From CAYSSG01 sp964433635 (lineage in GTDB: Bacteria > Atribacterota > Phoenicimicrobiia > Phoenicimicrobiales > Stramentimicrobiaceae), in assembly GCA_964433635.1 (NCBI GenBank), contig CAYSSG010000027.1:1-27508 (forward strand): DNA of 27,508 nucleotides. The letters run 5' to 3'. The notes under the pieces are model-generated. The model saw only the letters and a program-made list of their open reading frames with translations, was not told the origin of the DNA and did not search any database. Shown in pieces: positions 14,149-21,845 of this stretch. The translations under genes were made by a program, and so were the position numbers. Within the stretch, counting starts at the first letter, position 1; each line of letters begins with the position of its first letter.

Positions 14149-15789
14149 TTACGGAGTTAATCCGGTATTATTGGTATACTTGGCAATTAATTCCCAATTC
14201 AGATTCCAATATGCCTTCGTAGCTTTAGCCATTGTTTCGTGTGTATATTCAGTTAAAAATTGTTTGGCTTTCATCGGATCTTCACTGTATAACACAAGGG
14301 CTCTCTTCTCAATGGGTATTTGATTCACAAAGAACTCTGCTTGTAAAGGATCACGAACTGCTTTTAACTCTTTAATAGCATCCTGATATCTTCTATTAAC
14401 TAAATCATCAGCCAGCATAAATGCCCAACGGTCCGATTCCAGGTTGAACTTCGTTCTATTAAAGTTAGTCCAGGAAGAAGGAATCTCCTGCACGCCAACA
14501 TAGATGGGGACATGGATACTGGTTGCCGGATTATCAAAGTAGAACCAGATGATTCCTCCAATTGGATCAGGCAGCCAATTTCTGGCTTGAGTGACTACAC
14601 CAAAAGAGCAACCCTGTCGAGCAGCAGAACGATAATAAGGAATATTAAGCAATTTACGGGTATCACCATCAACAAAAGGTGTAGCAAACGGGCTTTTTAC
14701 ACATTGACCATCAGGGCCAGGTACCAACCAGGCTGGATTTGCTTCCATATCAAAAACAGTTCCGATAAGAGTAGAGCGCTGTAGCTCTATTAAATCCATA
14801 ACCGAGACTTTCTTCTCCGGTTTAATAGAAAATGGATAGGTTGTTGTATCCCGATGTGGATCCCATTCCTGAGAAGGAGCTGCCCAGCTGTAAACCAGAT
14901 GTAAGCGAATATAGATCCAATCATTAGAAAGCGCCCAATCGCCTAATAATGGGGTATAAGCTTCCTGCCAGATAAATGGTTTGCCACTCGCCGGATCATA
15001 CCATCCATGATCTATTGCTACCTGCATGTAGTTTTCAGAAGCCATAAAGTAATCCGGATTACTCAAGTCTATCTCTCTGATTCTACTAATATTAGGAACA
15101 CAAACCAGCTCATCATCCGGCACTCGTTGCGCTGCCCAAACAGCTCCAGGGTTCCCACTGGCAGGATCCCATCCTATACCCACCGGGAAAACCTCAAAGA
15201 CCCAGGCTTCATTCGGGTCAGTTATCGTTAGACATTCTCCTTCTTCAATACAGGAACCGAGAAAACCATACGTTTCTGCCAATTCCCCAACCACTTTGAT
15301 GGCTTCCCGGGCTGTTTTTGCTCTTTGCAGAGCAAAAGCTTCTAACTGCTCAATGGTCATGATGGCTTTCTCTCCGAGGAATGTCTTTAACTCTTCTTTT
15401 ACCCCGATCGTTGTTTCTCCGATTAATAACTGGTGTTCATTGCCATGAGAATAGGCATCATGAAAATAAGTATAGGTTTCAGCCACTTGGGGTATTTCGC
15501 CGATCTTCTTAGGTTGGTTAATCTCTTCCCTCACAAGACCCCAGTAAACATCAGCCATAGCACCTTCCGGAAATTTCTGACCAGGTACTACGCGAATATT
15601 TAAATCTGAGTCATACCATCCATCAACCGTATGAGATGTCATCACCGAACCATCAATAGTGGCACCCTTGCCTACAATGACATCCATACAACCACCATCA
15701 CGAAAATCACTGGCAAATCCTGGATTAGATACCAGCAACAAAGCGATGAAAATCATTGTTACAATCAAATTTAATTTTTTTATCTTCAT
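14149..15789 (-). CDS. Exported C69-family dipeptidase (Ntn hydrolase), copy 2
   Basis: A 546-aa paralogue of the preceding enzyme. ATG 15789 lies seven bases after AAAGGA; an earlier frame opens at 15834 but has no ribosome binding site. The signal peptide (about 1-26) ends NPGFA, followed by a short propeptide SDFRDGG and Cys34 (CMDVIVGKGATIDGSVMTSH), the likely autocatalytically exposed nucleophile. Shared family segments are IMTIEQLEAFALQRAKTAREA, GECLTITDPNEAWVFEVF, SGNPGAVWAAQRVPDDE and RNWLPDPIGGIIWF. The predicted substrates are short peptides outside the cytoplasmic membrane. It lies 131 bases after the aspartoacylase-like gene with no terminator between, so cotranscription is plausible. 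Two paralogues side by side suggest different peptide specificities. Confidence 0.92.
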   Translation of the reverse strand: MKIKKLNLIVTMIFIALLLVSNPGFASDFRDGGCMDVIVGKGATIDGSVMTSHTVDGWYDSDLNIRVVPGQKFPEGAMADVYWGLVREEINQPKKIGEIPQVAETYTYFHDAYSHGNEHQLLIGETTIGVKEELKTFLGEKAIMTIEQLEAFALQRAKTAREAIKVVGELAETYGFLGSCIEEGECLTITDPNEAWVFEVFPVGIGWDPASGNPGAVWAAQRVPDDELVCVPNISRIREIDLSNPDYFMASENYMQVAIDHGWYDPASGKPFIWQEAYTPLLGDWALSNDWIYIRLHLVYSWAAPSQEWDPHRDTTTYPFSIKPEKKVSVMDLIELQRSTLIGTVFDMEANPAWLVPGPDGQCVKSPFATPFVDGDTRKLLNIPYYRSAARQGCSFGVVTQARNWLPDPIGGIIWFYFDNPATSIHVPIYVGVQEIPSSWTNFNRTKFNLESDRWAFMLADDLVNRRYQDAIKELKAVRDPLQAEFFVNQIPIEKRALVLYSEDPMKAKQFLTEYTHETMAKATKAYWNLNWELIAKYTNNTGLTP

Positions 15790-15920
15790 TGTTACATCCT
15801 TTCTAAACTTCATAGAAAATTCTGAACTAACCAATCAACACGAACCATGTAATGATCTATTTCCTGATCTCTAAATTCTTCCACCTCCCTTCAATCGTTT
15901 AAGATTTGATTTAGATCTCA

Positions 15921-17093
15921 TTATTCATAGACCACCCTGTCCTGTGAAACCCTAGCCGGATCATAGAAATAATGCCCTACGCCATTAGCTATCACCTCCG
16001 CATAGCGGGGAACCTGGGTGATGGTCAATGTCTGATCCGGGTACATGTCGGAATAAGTTTGTACAACCTGTAATATGGTAGAACAATGACGCCCTACCCG
16101 TACATCAATCGGCCATCCTTGTTCATCGATCTTTTCATAGAGCAGCCCATATTCACCTGCCTTCATTACAAAGGGATCCTTCCCCGTTAGGAGCAGATGT
16201 TCATCAGTAATCCCCCGTACACGGTCCAGGAAAGGCTCGGGAGCTTCAAACAGGAGGGAGAGGGCTTCCGAATGGTCTCCTACCTCCCGATGAGAGAGGC
16301 CATGCAAGGAGGGGGGAGAGAATTCCATGCCGATAGGCCGTGCAAATTCCATGGCAGTCAGCATCATGGAAGCCATGGCGGCAATCTCCTGGGCATTCTG
16401 ATTGGCTACAATGGTGCTGATTACCGGATATTCCAATTCGGCTTCATGCAAATCGATAAACAAGCCTACATTTTCGTGTCTAATCAGCTCCATAAAGGCA
16501 TAGCAAGTCTGCTCCACGATGGAACCATCCGGCTTGCCGGGCCAGGTACGGTTCAGGTTTCTGACATCCATATAGGCGAGCATCTGGCCACTGGGATAGT
16601 TCACATATACTTCGGGATCAGGCCAGGAATCCAGGGGATTAGCCCAGCGGTCACCCATCCTGAACTTTTTACTTCCCCAATCGGTAGGAATATAGTAGAA
16701 CTGGGGATAGGCATCTCCCGGACGACTGACCGTAGAAGCGCTCTTGTTAGCCCAGATGGCTACGATTAGTCTTCCCATCTCCACCCGGGCATTCTCTACC
16801 AGAATCTGAGCCGTTAAAATGGATCCCGGCTCCTCAGGATGACTTCCCCCGATGACCATCGCCGTTCCTCCGGGAATCCCGCTATCTAAGAGATAGATAT
16901 GGCAATCATTCATGGTCCCTTTGAGGGGCGCAAAATAGTCGCTTAACTTTTTCACTTCCGTCACTCCAGAACTCAGGACTACCGCTCCTTGATAAGAACG
17001 GTGTTCGTAAAAAGCCCTGCCGGCCAATAGAATGACCAGGACTGTTAAGGTCAGAGCTATGATCTTGGCATTTTTTAATCCTTTGTCAGACAT
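15921..17093 (-). CDS. Membrane-anchored succinylglutamate desuccinylase/aspartoacylase-like zinc hydrolase
   Basis: A 390-aa protein with one N-terminal anchor (about residues 10-27) and an extracytoplasmic M14-like domain. GGSHPEEPGS (H85, E88) fits the H-x-x-E zinc pair of the AstE/AspA group. NLNRTWPG at 179-186 matches the NxxR substrate-binding motif, and DLHEAE at 214-219 supplies the third ligand (H216) and acidic residues. Family members remove acyl groups from N-acyl amino acids or cut carboxy-terminal residues. It starts at ATG 17093, six bases after GGAGG. Its location outside the membrane, beside two exported dipeptidases and a permease, suggests it trims peptides or N-acyl amino acids before uptake. 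The exact substrate is not known. Confidence 0.85.
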   Translation of the reverse strand: MSDKGLKNAKIIALTLTVLVILLAGRAFYEHRSYQGAVVLSSGVTEVKKLSDYFAPLKGTMNDCHIYLLDSGIPGGTAMVIGGSHPEEPGSILTAQILVENARVEMGRLIVAIWANKSASTVSRPGDAYPQFYYIPTDWGSKKFRMGDRWANPLDSWPDPEVYVNYPSGQMLAYMDVRNLNRTWPGKPDGSIVEQTCYAFMELIRHENVGLFIDLHEAELEYPVISTIVANQNAQEIAAMASMMLTAMEFARPIGMEFSPPSLHGLSHREVGDHSEALSLLFEAPEPFLDRVRGITDEHLLLTGKDPFVMKAGEYGLLYEKIDEQGWPIDVRVGRHCSTILQVVQTYSDMYPDQTLTITQVPRYAEVIANGVGHYFYDPARVSQDRVVYE

Positions 17094-17135
17094 ATCTTAC
17101 CTCCGGAACGAATGGTTTAGCATATCAGAAACCAT

Positions 17136-17159
17136 CTTATACATTATTTGATATGAAAT
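17136..17159 (-). promoter_or_regulatory. Possible -10 element with adjacent palindrome before the aspartoacylase-like gene
   Basis: On the minus strand, TATAAG (17141-17136) lies 42 bases before the start codon, directly after ATTTCATATCAAAT (17159-17146), which is one base away from the perfect palindrome at 13941. No good -35 is present. The palindrome overlaps the end of the small 54-aa ORF, so its sequence is also constrained by coding. Confidence 0.35.
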
Positions 17160-17308
17160 ACTCTTAAAGTAAAAGGAATTAAGATAATACAATATAGAAT
17201 AGCTTCCTGGATATCTTTCGTTTTTATAATGCTCCAGATCAGTATAAAGGCTATAAAGGCGCTCATGATATGATAAATAATCATGATAATCAAATTCATT
17301 GTAGCCAT
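17144..17308 (-). CDS. Small two-helix membrane protein (54 aa)
   Basis: A 54-aa frame from ATG 17308, ten bases after AAAGGA, to TAA at 17144. It has two hydrophobic segments, LIIMIIYHIMSAFIAFILIW (about residues 5-24) and AILYCIILIPFTLRVF (about 35-50), joined by the charged loop SIIKTKDIQE. It lies 58 bases after the permease gene and 50 bases before the aspartoacylase-like gene on the same strand. No family is recognised. Its placement next to a DctM-like permease suggests a small accessory subunit. A second frame over the same bases (17097-17336) is hydrophilic and low in complexity and is less credible. Confidence 0.55.
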   Translation of the reverse strand: MATMNLIIMIIYHIMSAFIAFILIWSIIKTKDIQEAILYCIILIPFTLRVFHIK

Positions 17309-17366
17309 AATATCTGATTCCTTTCTTTTCAATCACAGCTTTTTTTACACGACTGTTTCATTCCGC

Positions 17367-18656
17367 TTACCAACCAACAAGAAAGTTCAACGGTTTACTG
17401 AAAATAATAAACAAAGTACAAATAAATAAGATGATGATCATGGGAACAAGACAGGTTTTTACAAATGCACCATAATAACTTCCCTTGTATTTCAGCTCTA
17501 TGACTGTTGCTCTGCCTACGACTGCGGTTGGGGGAAGACAATCACCCAAAGGCCACATCACTGCCATTGCGGAGAGTGCAATAATGGGATCCAGCCCTTT
17601 CATGTTAAATAAGAGGATAAGCGGAACGCCTAATAAGGGAGCAACCGCATACTGCACTAAGCCTTCAGACCAGGGAAGAATGAGCCATAAAGTAGCATAC
17701 AATGTGGTAAGAGGAAGTGTTACGACTCCCAGGGAGATGAGCCCTCGAGCGCCACTTAAGGCCATGATCTGAATCAAAATCCCAACGACAATCATGATTC
17801 CTACCAAGGGAATGAGCTGATGAATGGTATCACTGGCAATCTGCAGGACCTGAAGTCTTTTCGGACTGATAAAGATGACACTGATTGCCGAAATAAGAAA
17901 CATGAGAGGCAACCCCAGAACAGGCATCTGAAAAGGCCATATTCTACCAGCCAATACCAGAGCAAAAAACACCATAAAGGGAATCGCTACTCTGAGAAGA
18001 TTCATCTTTTCATGAGGAACAGGCAGTTCCTGCAGGGCCTTTTTAATATCAACCGATTGCCCCTTCCATCCCAGGATAAACATAGAAAGCAGGGCTCCGC
18101 AGACCGTGAGGACCAGCAACGGCCTCATAAATCCCACATAGGGCATATTGGAACCGGCAGCAGCCATCATAGCCCAGAGGTTAATGGGAGGTGCTGCCGC
18201 ACTCATGGCAGCACAGAGAAAGATAATAGCAGCAGTTCTGGTTTCTGATATTCCCATATAAACAAGTACGGTTCCTACCAGGGTACCGGCTACCAGCACC
18301 GTTACTGCTCCCGATCCGGTTAAAGCCCCTGGAATTAGAAGAACAAGGGTCAGCAGGGAAAGACAGATTAAACGCCGCTGGTGAAAAGTGCTAATAATGC
18401 TTCGAATGATATAGGTAATTCCTCCTGCTTCCTTAAGCAGGTTCATAAAGAAGGTAGCGGTAATAAAGATCAGACAGACATCATAATAAGTAAAGGCACC
18501 GTCTACAATATGCCGGATGGGAATACCGGCACCATGTGCCAGAGCCCCGGCAATGGCTGCTACAAACATGGATAACTCAATACTCAACTTCAGTAACCGG
18601 GCTATGGCAAAAGCCACAGCGATGACAGCCAAGATCATGCCAGCATGCATGAACAT
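17367..18656 (-). CDS. DctM-like permease of the ion transporter (IT) superfamily
   Basis: A 429-aa polytopic membrane protein with about 11-12 helices in two halves. GALTGSGAVTVLVAGTLVG with MSAAAPPINLWAM (first half) and MAVMWPLGDCLPPTAVVGRATV (second half) are re-entrant-loop-like motifs seen in TRAP large subunits (DctM) and related organic-acid carriers. ATG 18656 lies six bases after GGAGG, so the frame beginning at 18677 is too long. It is probably an Na+- or H+-coupled importer of an organic anion or amino-acid derivative. No typical DctP or DctQ gene is nearby; instead a secreted DUF6305 protein is encoded upstream and a 54-aa two-helix protein downstream. The exact subfamily is uncertain. 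Confidence 0.8.
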   Translation of the reverse strand: MFMHAGMILAVIAVAFAIARLLKLSIELSMFVAAIAGALAHGAGIPIRHIVDGAFTYYDVCLIFITATFFMNLLKEAGGITYIIRSIISTFHQRRLICLSLLTLVLLIPGALTGSGAVTVLVAGTLVGTVLVYMGISETRTAAIIFLCAAMSAAAPPINLWAMMAAAGSNMPYVGFMRPLLVLTVCGALLSMFILGWKGQSVDIKKALQELPVPHEKMNLLRVAIPFMVFFALVLAGRIWPFQMPVLGLPLMFLISAISVIFISPKRLQVLQIASDTIHQLIPLVGIMIVVGILIQIMALSGARGLISLGVVTLPLTTLYATLWLILPWSEGLVQYAVAPLLGVPLILLFNMKGLDPIIALSAMAVMWPLGDCLPPTAVVGRATVIELKYKGSYYGAFVKTCLVPMIIILFICTLFIIFSKPLNFLVGW

Positions 18657-18700
18657 TTTATTCCTCCCTTTCGTCATCGGGAAAAATGATGAAACTAAAT

Positions 18701-18729
18701 AATCTAATATTCATATGAAACTATCTCAA
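18701..18729 (-). promoter_or_regulatory. Promoter with a palindrome in its spacer, before the DctM-like permease
   Basis: On the minus strand, TTGAGA (18729-18724), 17 bases, TAGATT (18706-18701). The spacer holds the perfect 10-base palindrome TTCATATGAA (18719-18710), a good position for repression. The -10 lies 44 bases before the start codon. Confidence 0.5.
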
Positions 18730-18732
18730 TTT

Positions 18733-19350
18733 CTATTCCAGGGCAAACAATTCCTTAAAGACATCAACCAGGTCTAATGTTTCTTTAAAGGTAATCATGG
18801 GAATGGCAATCTCTTCCGCTTTTTTGGTAAAATAGCTGTCCTCATTGCTGTCTTCTCTGATGAGGAGGAGATCGGATTGGGGGATCACTGTCTCAATCGA
18901 GGCTTCATCCGTGGCATCCACTCTTCGGGCCATACCTTCGATATGGGCCCCAACAATCAACATGCCTTCCTTTTTGGCCTCATCGATAATAGCCTGGATT
19001 CTTTTTACCTCAAAATCAATATCCACCCCGGCAGCACCCATGCCCTTCATGCTGGTACCGGTAGTAATGATTAACGTCTTGTAGGGATTCCCCTCTTCAT
19101 CCTTGGCTTTAAGATCTTCAGCTTTGAGCAAATCTGCTCTTTCACAAGGCAACTTTATCTGTTTACATAAAACCCAGACCATGAGCGCCCCGGGGCTCTG
19201 CCCGCAGGTTGTAACAACTAAGGGTAATTCCAATTCAGGAATAGAAGGCTGTTGATTAGCAAAGCCTATACCTGAGGCACTTAAAAATAAGATAATCATA
19301 ATGATAAACAGTAAAACACGGGTATGCTCTAAAAACTTTGTTCTGAACAC
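18733..19350 (-). CDS. Secreted DUF6305 family protein
   Basis: A 205-aa protein starting at GTG 19350, eight bases after AAGGAGG. The signal peptide (about residues 1-31) ends SASGIGFA. The mature part has the DUF6305 features: LPLVVTTCGQSPGALMV near the start, YKTLIITTGTSMKGMGAAGVDIDFEVKRI in the middle, LIVGAHIEGMARR, and SDLLLIREDSNEDSYFTKKAEEIAIPMITF near the end. It is predicted to be extracytoplasmic. The function of DUF6305 is not established; the alternating beta/alpha pattern would suit a ligand-binding or sensory fold. It is the first gene of the permease cluster, 76 bases ahead of it, and may be the ligand-binding partner of the permease. Confidence 0.82.
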   Translation of the reverse strand: MFRTKFLEHTRVLLFIIMIILFLSASGIGFANQQPSIPELELPLVVTTCGQSPGALMVWVLCKQIKLPCERADLLKAEDLKAKDEEGNPYKTLIITTGTSMKGMGAAGVDIDFEVKRIQAIIDEAKKEGMLIVGAHIEGMARRVDATDEASIETVIPQSDLLLIREDSNEDSYFTKKAEEIAIPMITFKETLDLVDVFKELFALE

Positions 19351-19548
19351 TTTGTTATCCTCCTTCTTTTATTTTAAACATTAAAAACTTGTTCATCATG
19401 CAACAAATAAATAGGATTTATCTGCTGTCCATTCATGAAGGAAACTAATTGTAATTTATTATTCTTTAAATTGATCATTTTATTCTAAAGATCGATTCTC
19501 ACCGGGAACCAGTGATATTCTATTTAAAAAGGAAATCAGGTCATAGGA

Positions 19549-19704
19549 TTATTGACATGGCTGGAATATTTGTGGTGCAAATAAAGATATGAAAATAATT
19601 TTGATTTGGATTAATTGAGAGACTGATAATGAATTGATATAAAAACTTCTGCCAGAATAAAACTTTGCTTGAATGTATTCTTGTTTTGTTCCAGTTAAAC
19701 GCAT
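19549..19704 (-). CDS. Candidate 51-aa small protein in the leader of the DUF6305 cluster
   Basis: A short frame from ATG 19704 (also ATG 19710) to TAA at 19549, beginning MRLTGTKQEYIQAKFYSG and turning hydrophobic after residue 30 (IKIIFISLFAP). GAGG lies seven bases before ATG 19704, and a TTGACA promoter (19811) lies upstream. No family is recognised. It may be a short regulatory or membrane peptide, a relic of a larger gene, or chance. It lies in a 566-base stretch (19351-19916) that otherwise shows only the promoter and a hairpin. Confidence 0.3.
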   Translation of the reverse strand: MRLTGTKQEYIQAKFYSGRSFYINSLSVSQLIQIKIIFISLFAPQIFQPCQ

Positions 19705-19716
19705 CGCCATTCCTCT

Positions 19717-19736
19717 CTTTTGCTACAGCAAAAAGG
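19717..19736 (-). other. Hairpin just ahead of the 51-aa candidate
   Basis: On the minus strand, TTTTGC-TGTA-GCAAAA folds into a tight stem-loop ending a few bases before the GAGAGG ribosome binding site. It could modulate translation. There is no T-run, so it is not a terminator. Confidence 0.35.
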
Positions 19737-19782
19737 TGAGAAGATCAGCTTGGTTCAATCTTCAAAGGGATCTTTCATAAAA

Positions 19783-19811
19783 ATATTAAATCAAATTCAT
19801 ATTTTTGTCAA
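19783..19811 (-). promoter_or_regulatory. Promoter upstream of the DUF6305 cluster
   Basis: On the minus strand, TTGACA (19811-19806), 17 bases, TAATAT (19788-19783). The predicted start near 19776 gives a leader of about 425 bases to the DUF6305 gene, including the 51-aa candidate and the hairpin. Confidence 0.5.
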
Positions 19812-19916
19812 TATAATATTGTTAATCTCCCCTCTTATGCCGCTTCCATCTCCGATACTTTCTCAATGAATTTAAGGTGTATAAAATACCTACAAAACGA
19901 TAGAATATCTTTTCTG

Positions 19917-20447
19917 TCATATCAAATTCAGCATCCATTTCTGGACTTCAATCTTCTGGCTATAGCGGAATAATTTCAGGTTCTCGACATTCCTGAAGCC
20001 TAATTTTTTTGCCACCCTTTGTGTCCTGATATTTTCCGGCATGATAAAAGCATAAACATTCTTCAATCTATATTGATGTACAGCATCATCCAGCAGGAAT
20101 CTGCAGGCTTCTGCTGCAAACCCCTTCCCCCAATATTCAGGATAAAGCAGATAAAATATCTCAGCATTCATATGGTTCGGATTCAGTTTTAATCCACAAC
20201 CGCCTATCAGTTGATCATCATTCCTGTCTATAATGGAATACAAGAGCCAGGAATGGGCAATTTCACCTGCTGACGAAAACTGTGCTAAAAAATGCTTAAC
20301 CAGATGAGGATGAGAACTAAATTGAAATGCCCCTATAGAAGAATTGACCATCGGATGTGTTAACAATAGAAAGAAATGATGGGAATCCTTATGCTGAAAG
20401 GGACGAACAATAAGTCTTTCAGTGTAATGAACACCAGTTTGGGACAA
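19917..20447 (-). CDS. RimJ/RimL-type GNAT acetyltransferase
   Basis: A 176-aa GNAT protein of the Acetyltransf_3 group, which acetylates protein N-termini, amino groups of small molecules or antibiotics with acetyl-CoA. TERLIVRPFQHKDSHHFFLLLTHP is the typical first strand and helix. EIFYLLYPEYWGKGFAAEACRFLLDDAV is motif A (pyrophosphate-binding QxxGxG/A in the form YWGKGFAAE), and AFIMPENIRTQRVAKKLGFR is motif B. Translation starts at TTG 20447, eight bases after AAGGAG. It lies 27 bases after the HD-domain gene on the same strand and is probably cotranscribed. The substrate is unknown. Confidence 0.9.
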   Translation of the reverse strand: MSQTGVHYTERLIVRPFQHKDSHHFFLLLTHPMVNSSIGAFQFSSHPHLVKHFLAQFSSAGEIAHSWLLYSIIDRNDDQLIGGCGLKLNPNHMNAEIFYLLYPEYWGKGFAAEACRFLLDDAVHQYRLKNVYAFIMPENIRTQRVAKKLGFRNVENLKLFRYSQKIEVQKWMLNLI

Positions 20448-20474
20448 AATGAATGCTCCTTGTTTCTTTCCTAC

Positions 20475-21155
20475 TTATTTTTTCCCTTCCCACTCAGCAA
20501 AAAAACGCTCCAGGTATAACTCCAGGAAATGATGCCTCTCCCGGGCAAGTTTTTTGCCATAGGAAGAAACCATCATATCCTTCAGCTTGAGCAGTTTTTC
20601 ATAAAAATGATTAATGGATGGTGCAGCTGTTGTTTTATATTCTTCACGGGTCATATTGGGATTGGGTGGAATACCAGGATCATAAATCGTACGATGATAA
20701 TAACCACCATAGGTGAAGGCGCGGGCAATTCCGATGGCTCCCATGGCATCCAGCCGATCGGCATCACTGACTGCCATCAACTCTGGATTCCTGTTTTGAG
20801 ATTCCTTTGGTGAATTCTTTCCTTCAGACAGGGATTTCATATAGGAAACATTGCCAGTAATATCCAGAATTTTATTTTTCATCTTCGAAGGTAAAGATAT
20901 GGAATCCAGGAATTGGGCAATTACCTTTGGACCCTGCTCTTCATTGCCCTGAAAAAACTTGTAATCACCGATATCATGAAGAAGCGCGGACATCTCAACA
21001 ATAAAAAGATCTGCTCCTTCTTCTGTGGCAATCTTTAAAGCCAGATTCCTGACCCGTTGCGTATGCCACCAATCATGACCGGTTCCTTCTTTTTGAAAAA
21101 ACTCTTTAGTAAACTTGACTGTCCTTTCAATAGCCTGCTTCGAGTTTATCTTCAT
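20475..21155 (-). CDS. HD-domain phosphohydrolase (YpgQ/YedJ type)
   Basis: A 226-aa cytosolic metal-dependent phosphohydrolase. GHDWWHTQRVRNLALKIA (about residues 26-43) carries the first metal-binding His, LLHDIGD (about 58-64) is the HD pair, and DADRLDAMGAIGIARAFTYGG (about 130-150) holds the last metal Asp in the form specific to the YpgQ/YedJ group. YpgQ of Bacillus subtilis hydrolyses nucleoside triphosphates to monophosphate and pyrophosphate. A weak GTGACGA is the only ribosome-binding candidate before the ATG. It lies 26 bases after the LiaF-like gene, in a run of same-strand genes with the acetyltransferase downstream. The native substrate is uncertain. Confidence 0.9.
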   Translation of the reverse strand: MKINSKQAIERTVKFTKEFFQKEGTGHDWWHTQRVRNLALKIATEEGADLFIVEMSALLHDIGDYKFFQGNEEQGPKVIAQFLDSISLPSKMKNKILDITGNVSYMKSLSEGKNSPKESQNRNPELMAVSDADRLDAMGAIGIARAFTYGGYYHRTIYDPGIPPNPNMTREEYKTTAAPSINHFYEKLLKLKDMMVSSYGKKLARERHHFLELYLERFFAEWEGKK

Positions 21156-21181
21156 TTTTCGTCACATCATGATCTAAATGA

Positions 21182-21697
21182 TCATGGTTTAGCTACTTTC
21201 ATTTGCCCAAAAATAACATTGGCTTCAACATCCAAAAACGGTTGATTCGTCTGAATATCCCCTGTCCGATATTCTGTAGAACCGATAAAACTGACTGAAT
21301 GTTCCGGTAATTCCAGGTTACCAAATACAGAACTGGCGTGAACGACTGACGGTATTTCCCTGTGGAGAATTAATCTCCCTGAACCAAAGATTACATTTAT
21401 TTTAATCTTTCTGGTTGATTCCAGTTCGGTTAAATCATTCAGATCAATCAATCCTTCAGCAAATATAATATTCTTTTCTCTGAAGGATTCAGTCAGGTCA
21501 ATCCTCTTTCTATCAAAAATAACTTCATGACTTCCCCCAAATTGTCCGAACAACACAACAATACCCAAAATCAGCAGTATAATACCCGGAAACAGTCGAA
21601 AAAAATTAATTTTAATACCCAGAACATTCGCTAACAAAAGTAAAACCCCTAATATCAAAAGAATAATTCCACTGATGGCACTTCCGGTTACTCTCAT
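21182..21697 (-). CDS. LiaF-like membrane protein (LiaF_TM plus DUF2154-type domain)
   Basis: A 171-aa protein with two N-terminal membrane helices (about residues 6-26 and 32-52, GIILLILGVLLLLANVLGI and LFPGIILLILGIVVLFG) separated by a tight turn. A soluble beta-rich C-terminal half follows with KIKINVIFGSGRLIL, SSVFGNLELPE and DVEANVIFGQMKV. Repeated VIFG strands are typical of the C-terminal domain of LiaF and related cell-envelope-stress proteins. LiaF inhibits the LiaRS two-component system in Bacillota, but no histidine kinase is nearby, so its role here is uncertain. The ATG follows AGGAG by seven bases. Confidence 0.85.
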   Translation of the reverse strand: MRVTGSAISGIILLILGVLLLLANVLGIKINFFRLFPGIILLILGIVVLFGQFGGSHEVIFDRKRIDLTESFREKNIIFAEGLIDLNDLTELESTRKIKINVIFGSGRLILHREIPSVVHASSVFGNLELPEHSVSFIGSTEYRTGDIQTNQPFLDVEANVIFGQMKVAKP

Positions 21698-21781
21698 TGT
21701 TTATCTCCTTTTTTTTGAATTGAATGCAATACAGCATGAACAGAGCACATTAATATTGTTATCTTAAATTTTATACTATCC

Positions 21782-21787
21782 ATTATA
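21782..21787 (-). promoter_or_regulatory. Possible -10 element before the LiaF-like gene
   Basis: A minus-strand TATAAT (21787-21782), 85 bases before the start codon. The hexamer 17 bases upstream (AAAACA) matches the -35 consensus only weakly. Confidence 0.3.
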
Positions 21788-21845
21788 AAAATACCATTAC
21801 CTACTGTTTTTTTTACATTTTTTAGTTTACCTTTTTCTGAAAACT

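Noticed and set aside
15807..15820. ACTTCATAGAAAAT as a fourth copy of the TTCATATGAA-type operator, before C69 copy 2
   Set aside because: It matches 11 of 14 bases, but the dyad symmetry is broken at the centre and the region is AT-rich.
17097..17336. 79-codon tyrosine/serine-rich frame overlapping the two-helix small protein
   Set aside because: Its composition (many Tyr and Ser, no domain pattern) looks like an out-of-frame shadow. The overlapping 54-aa frame has a ribosome binding site and two plausible membrane helices.
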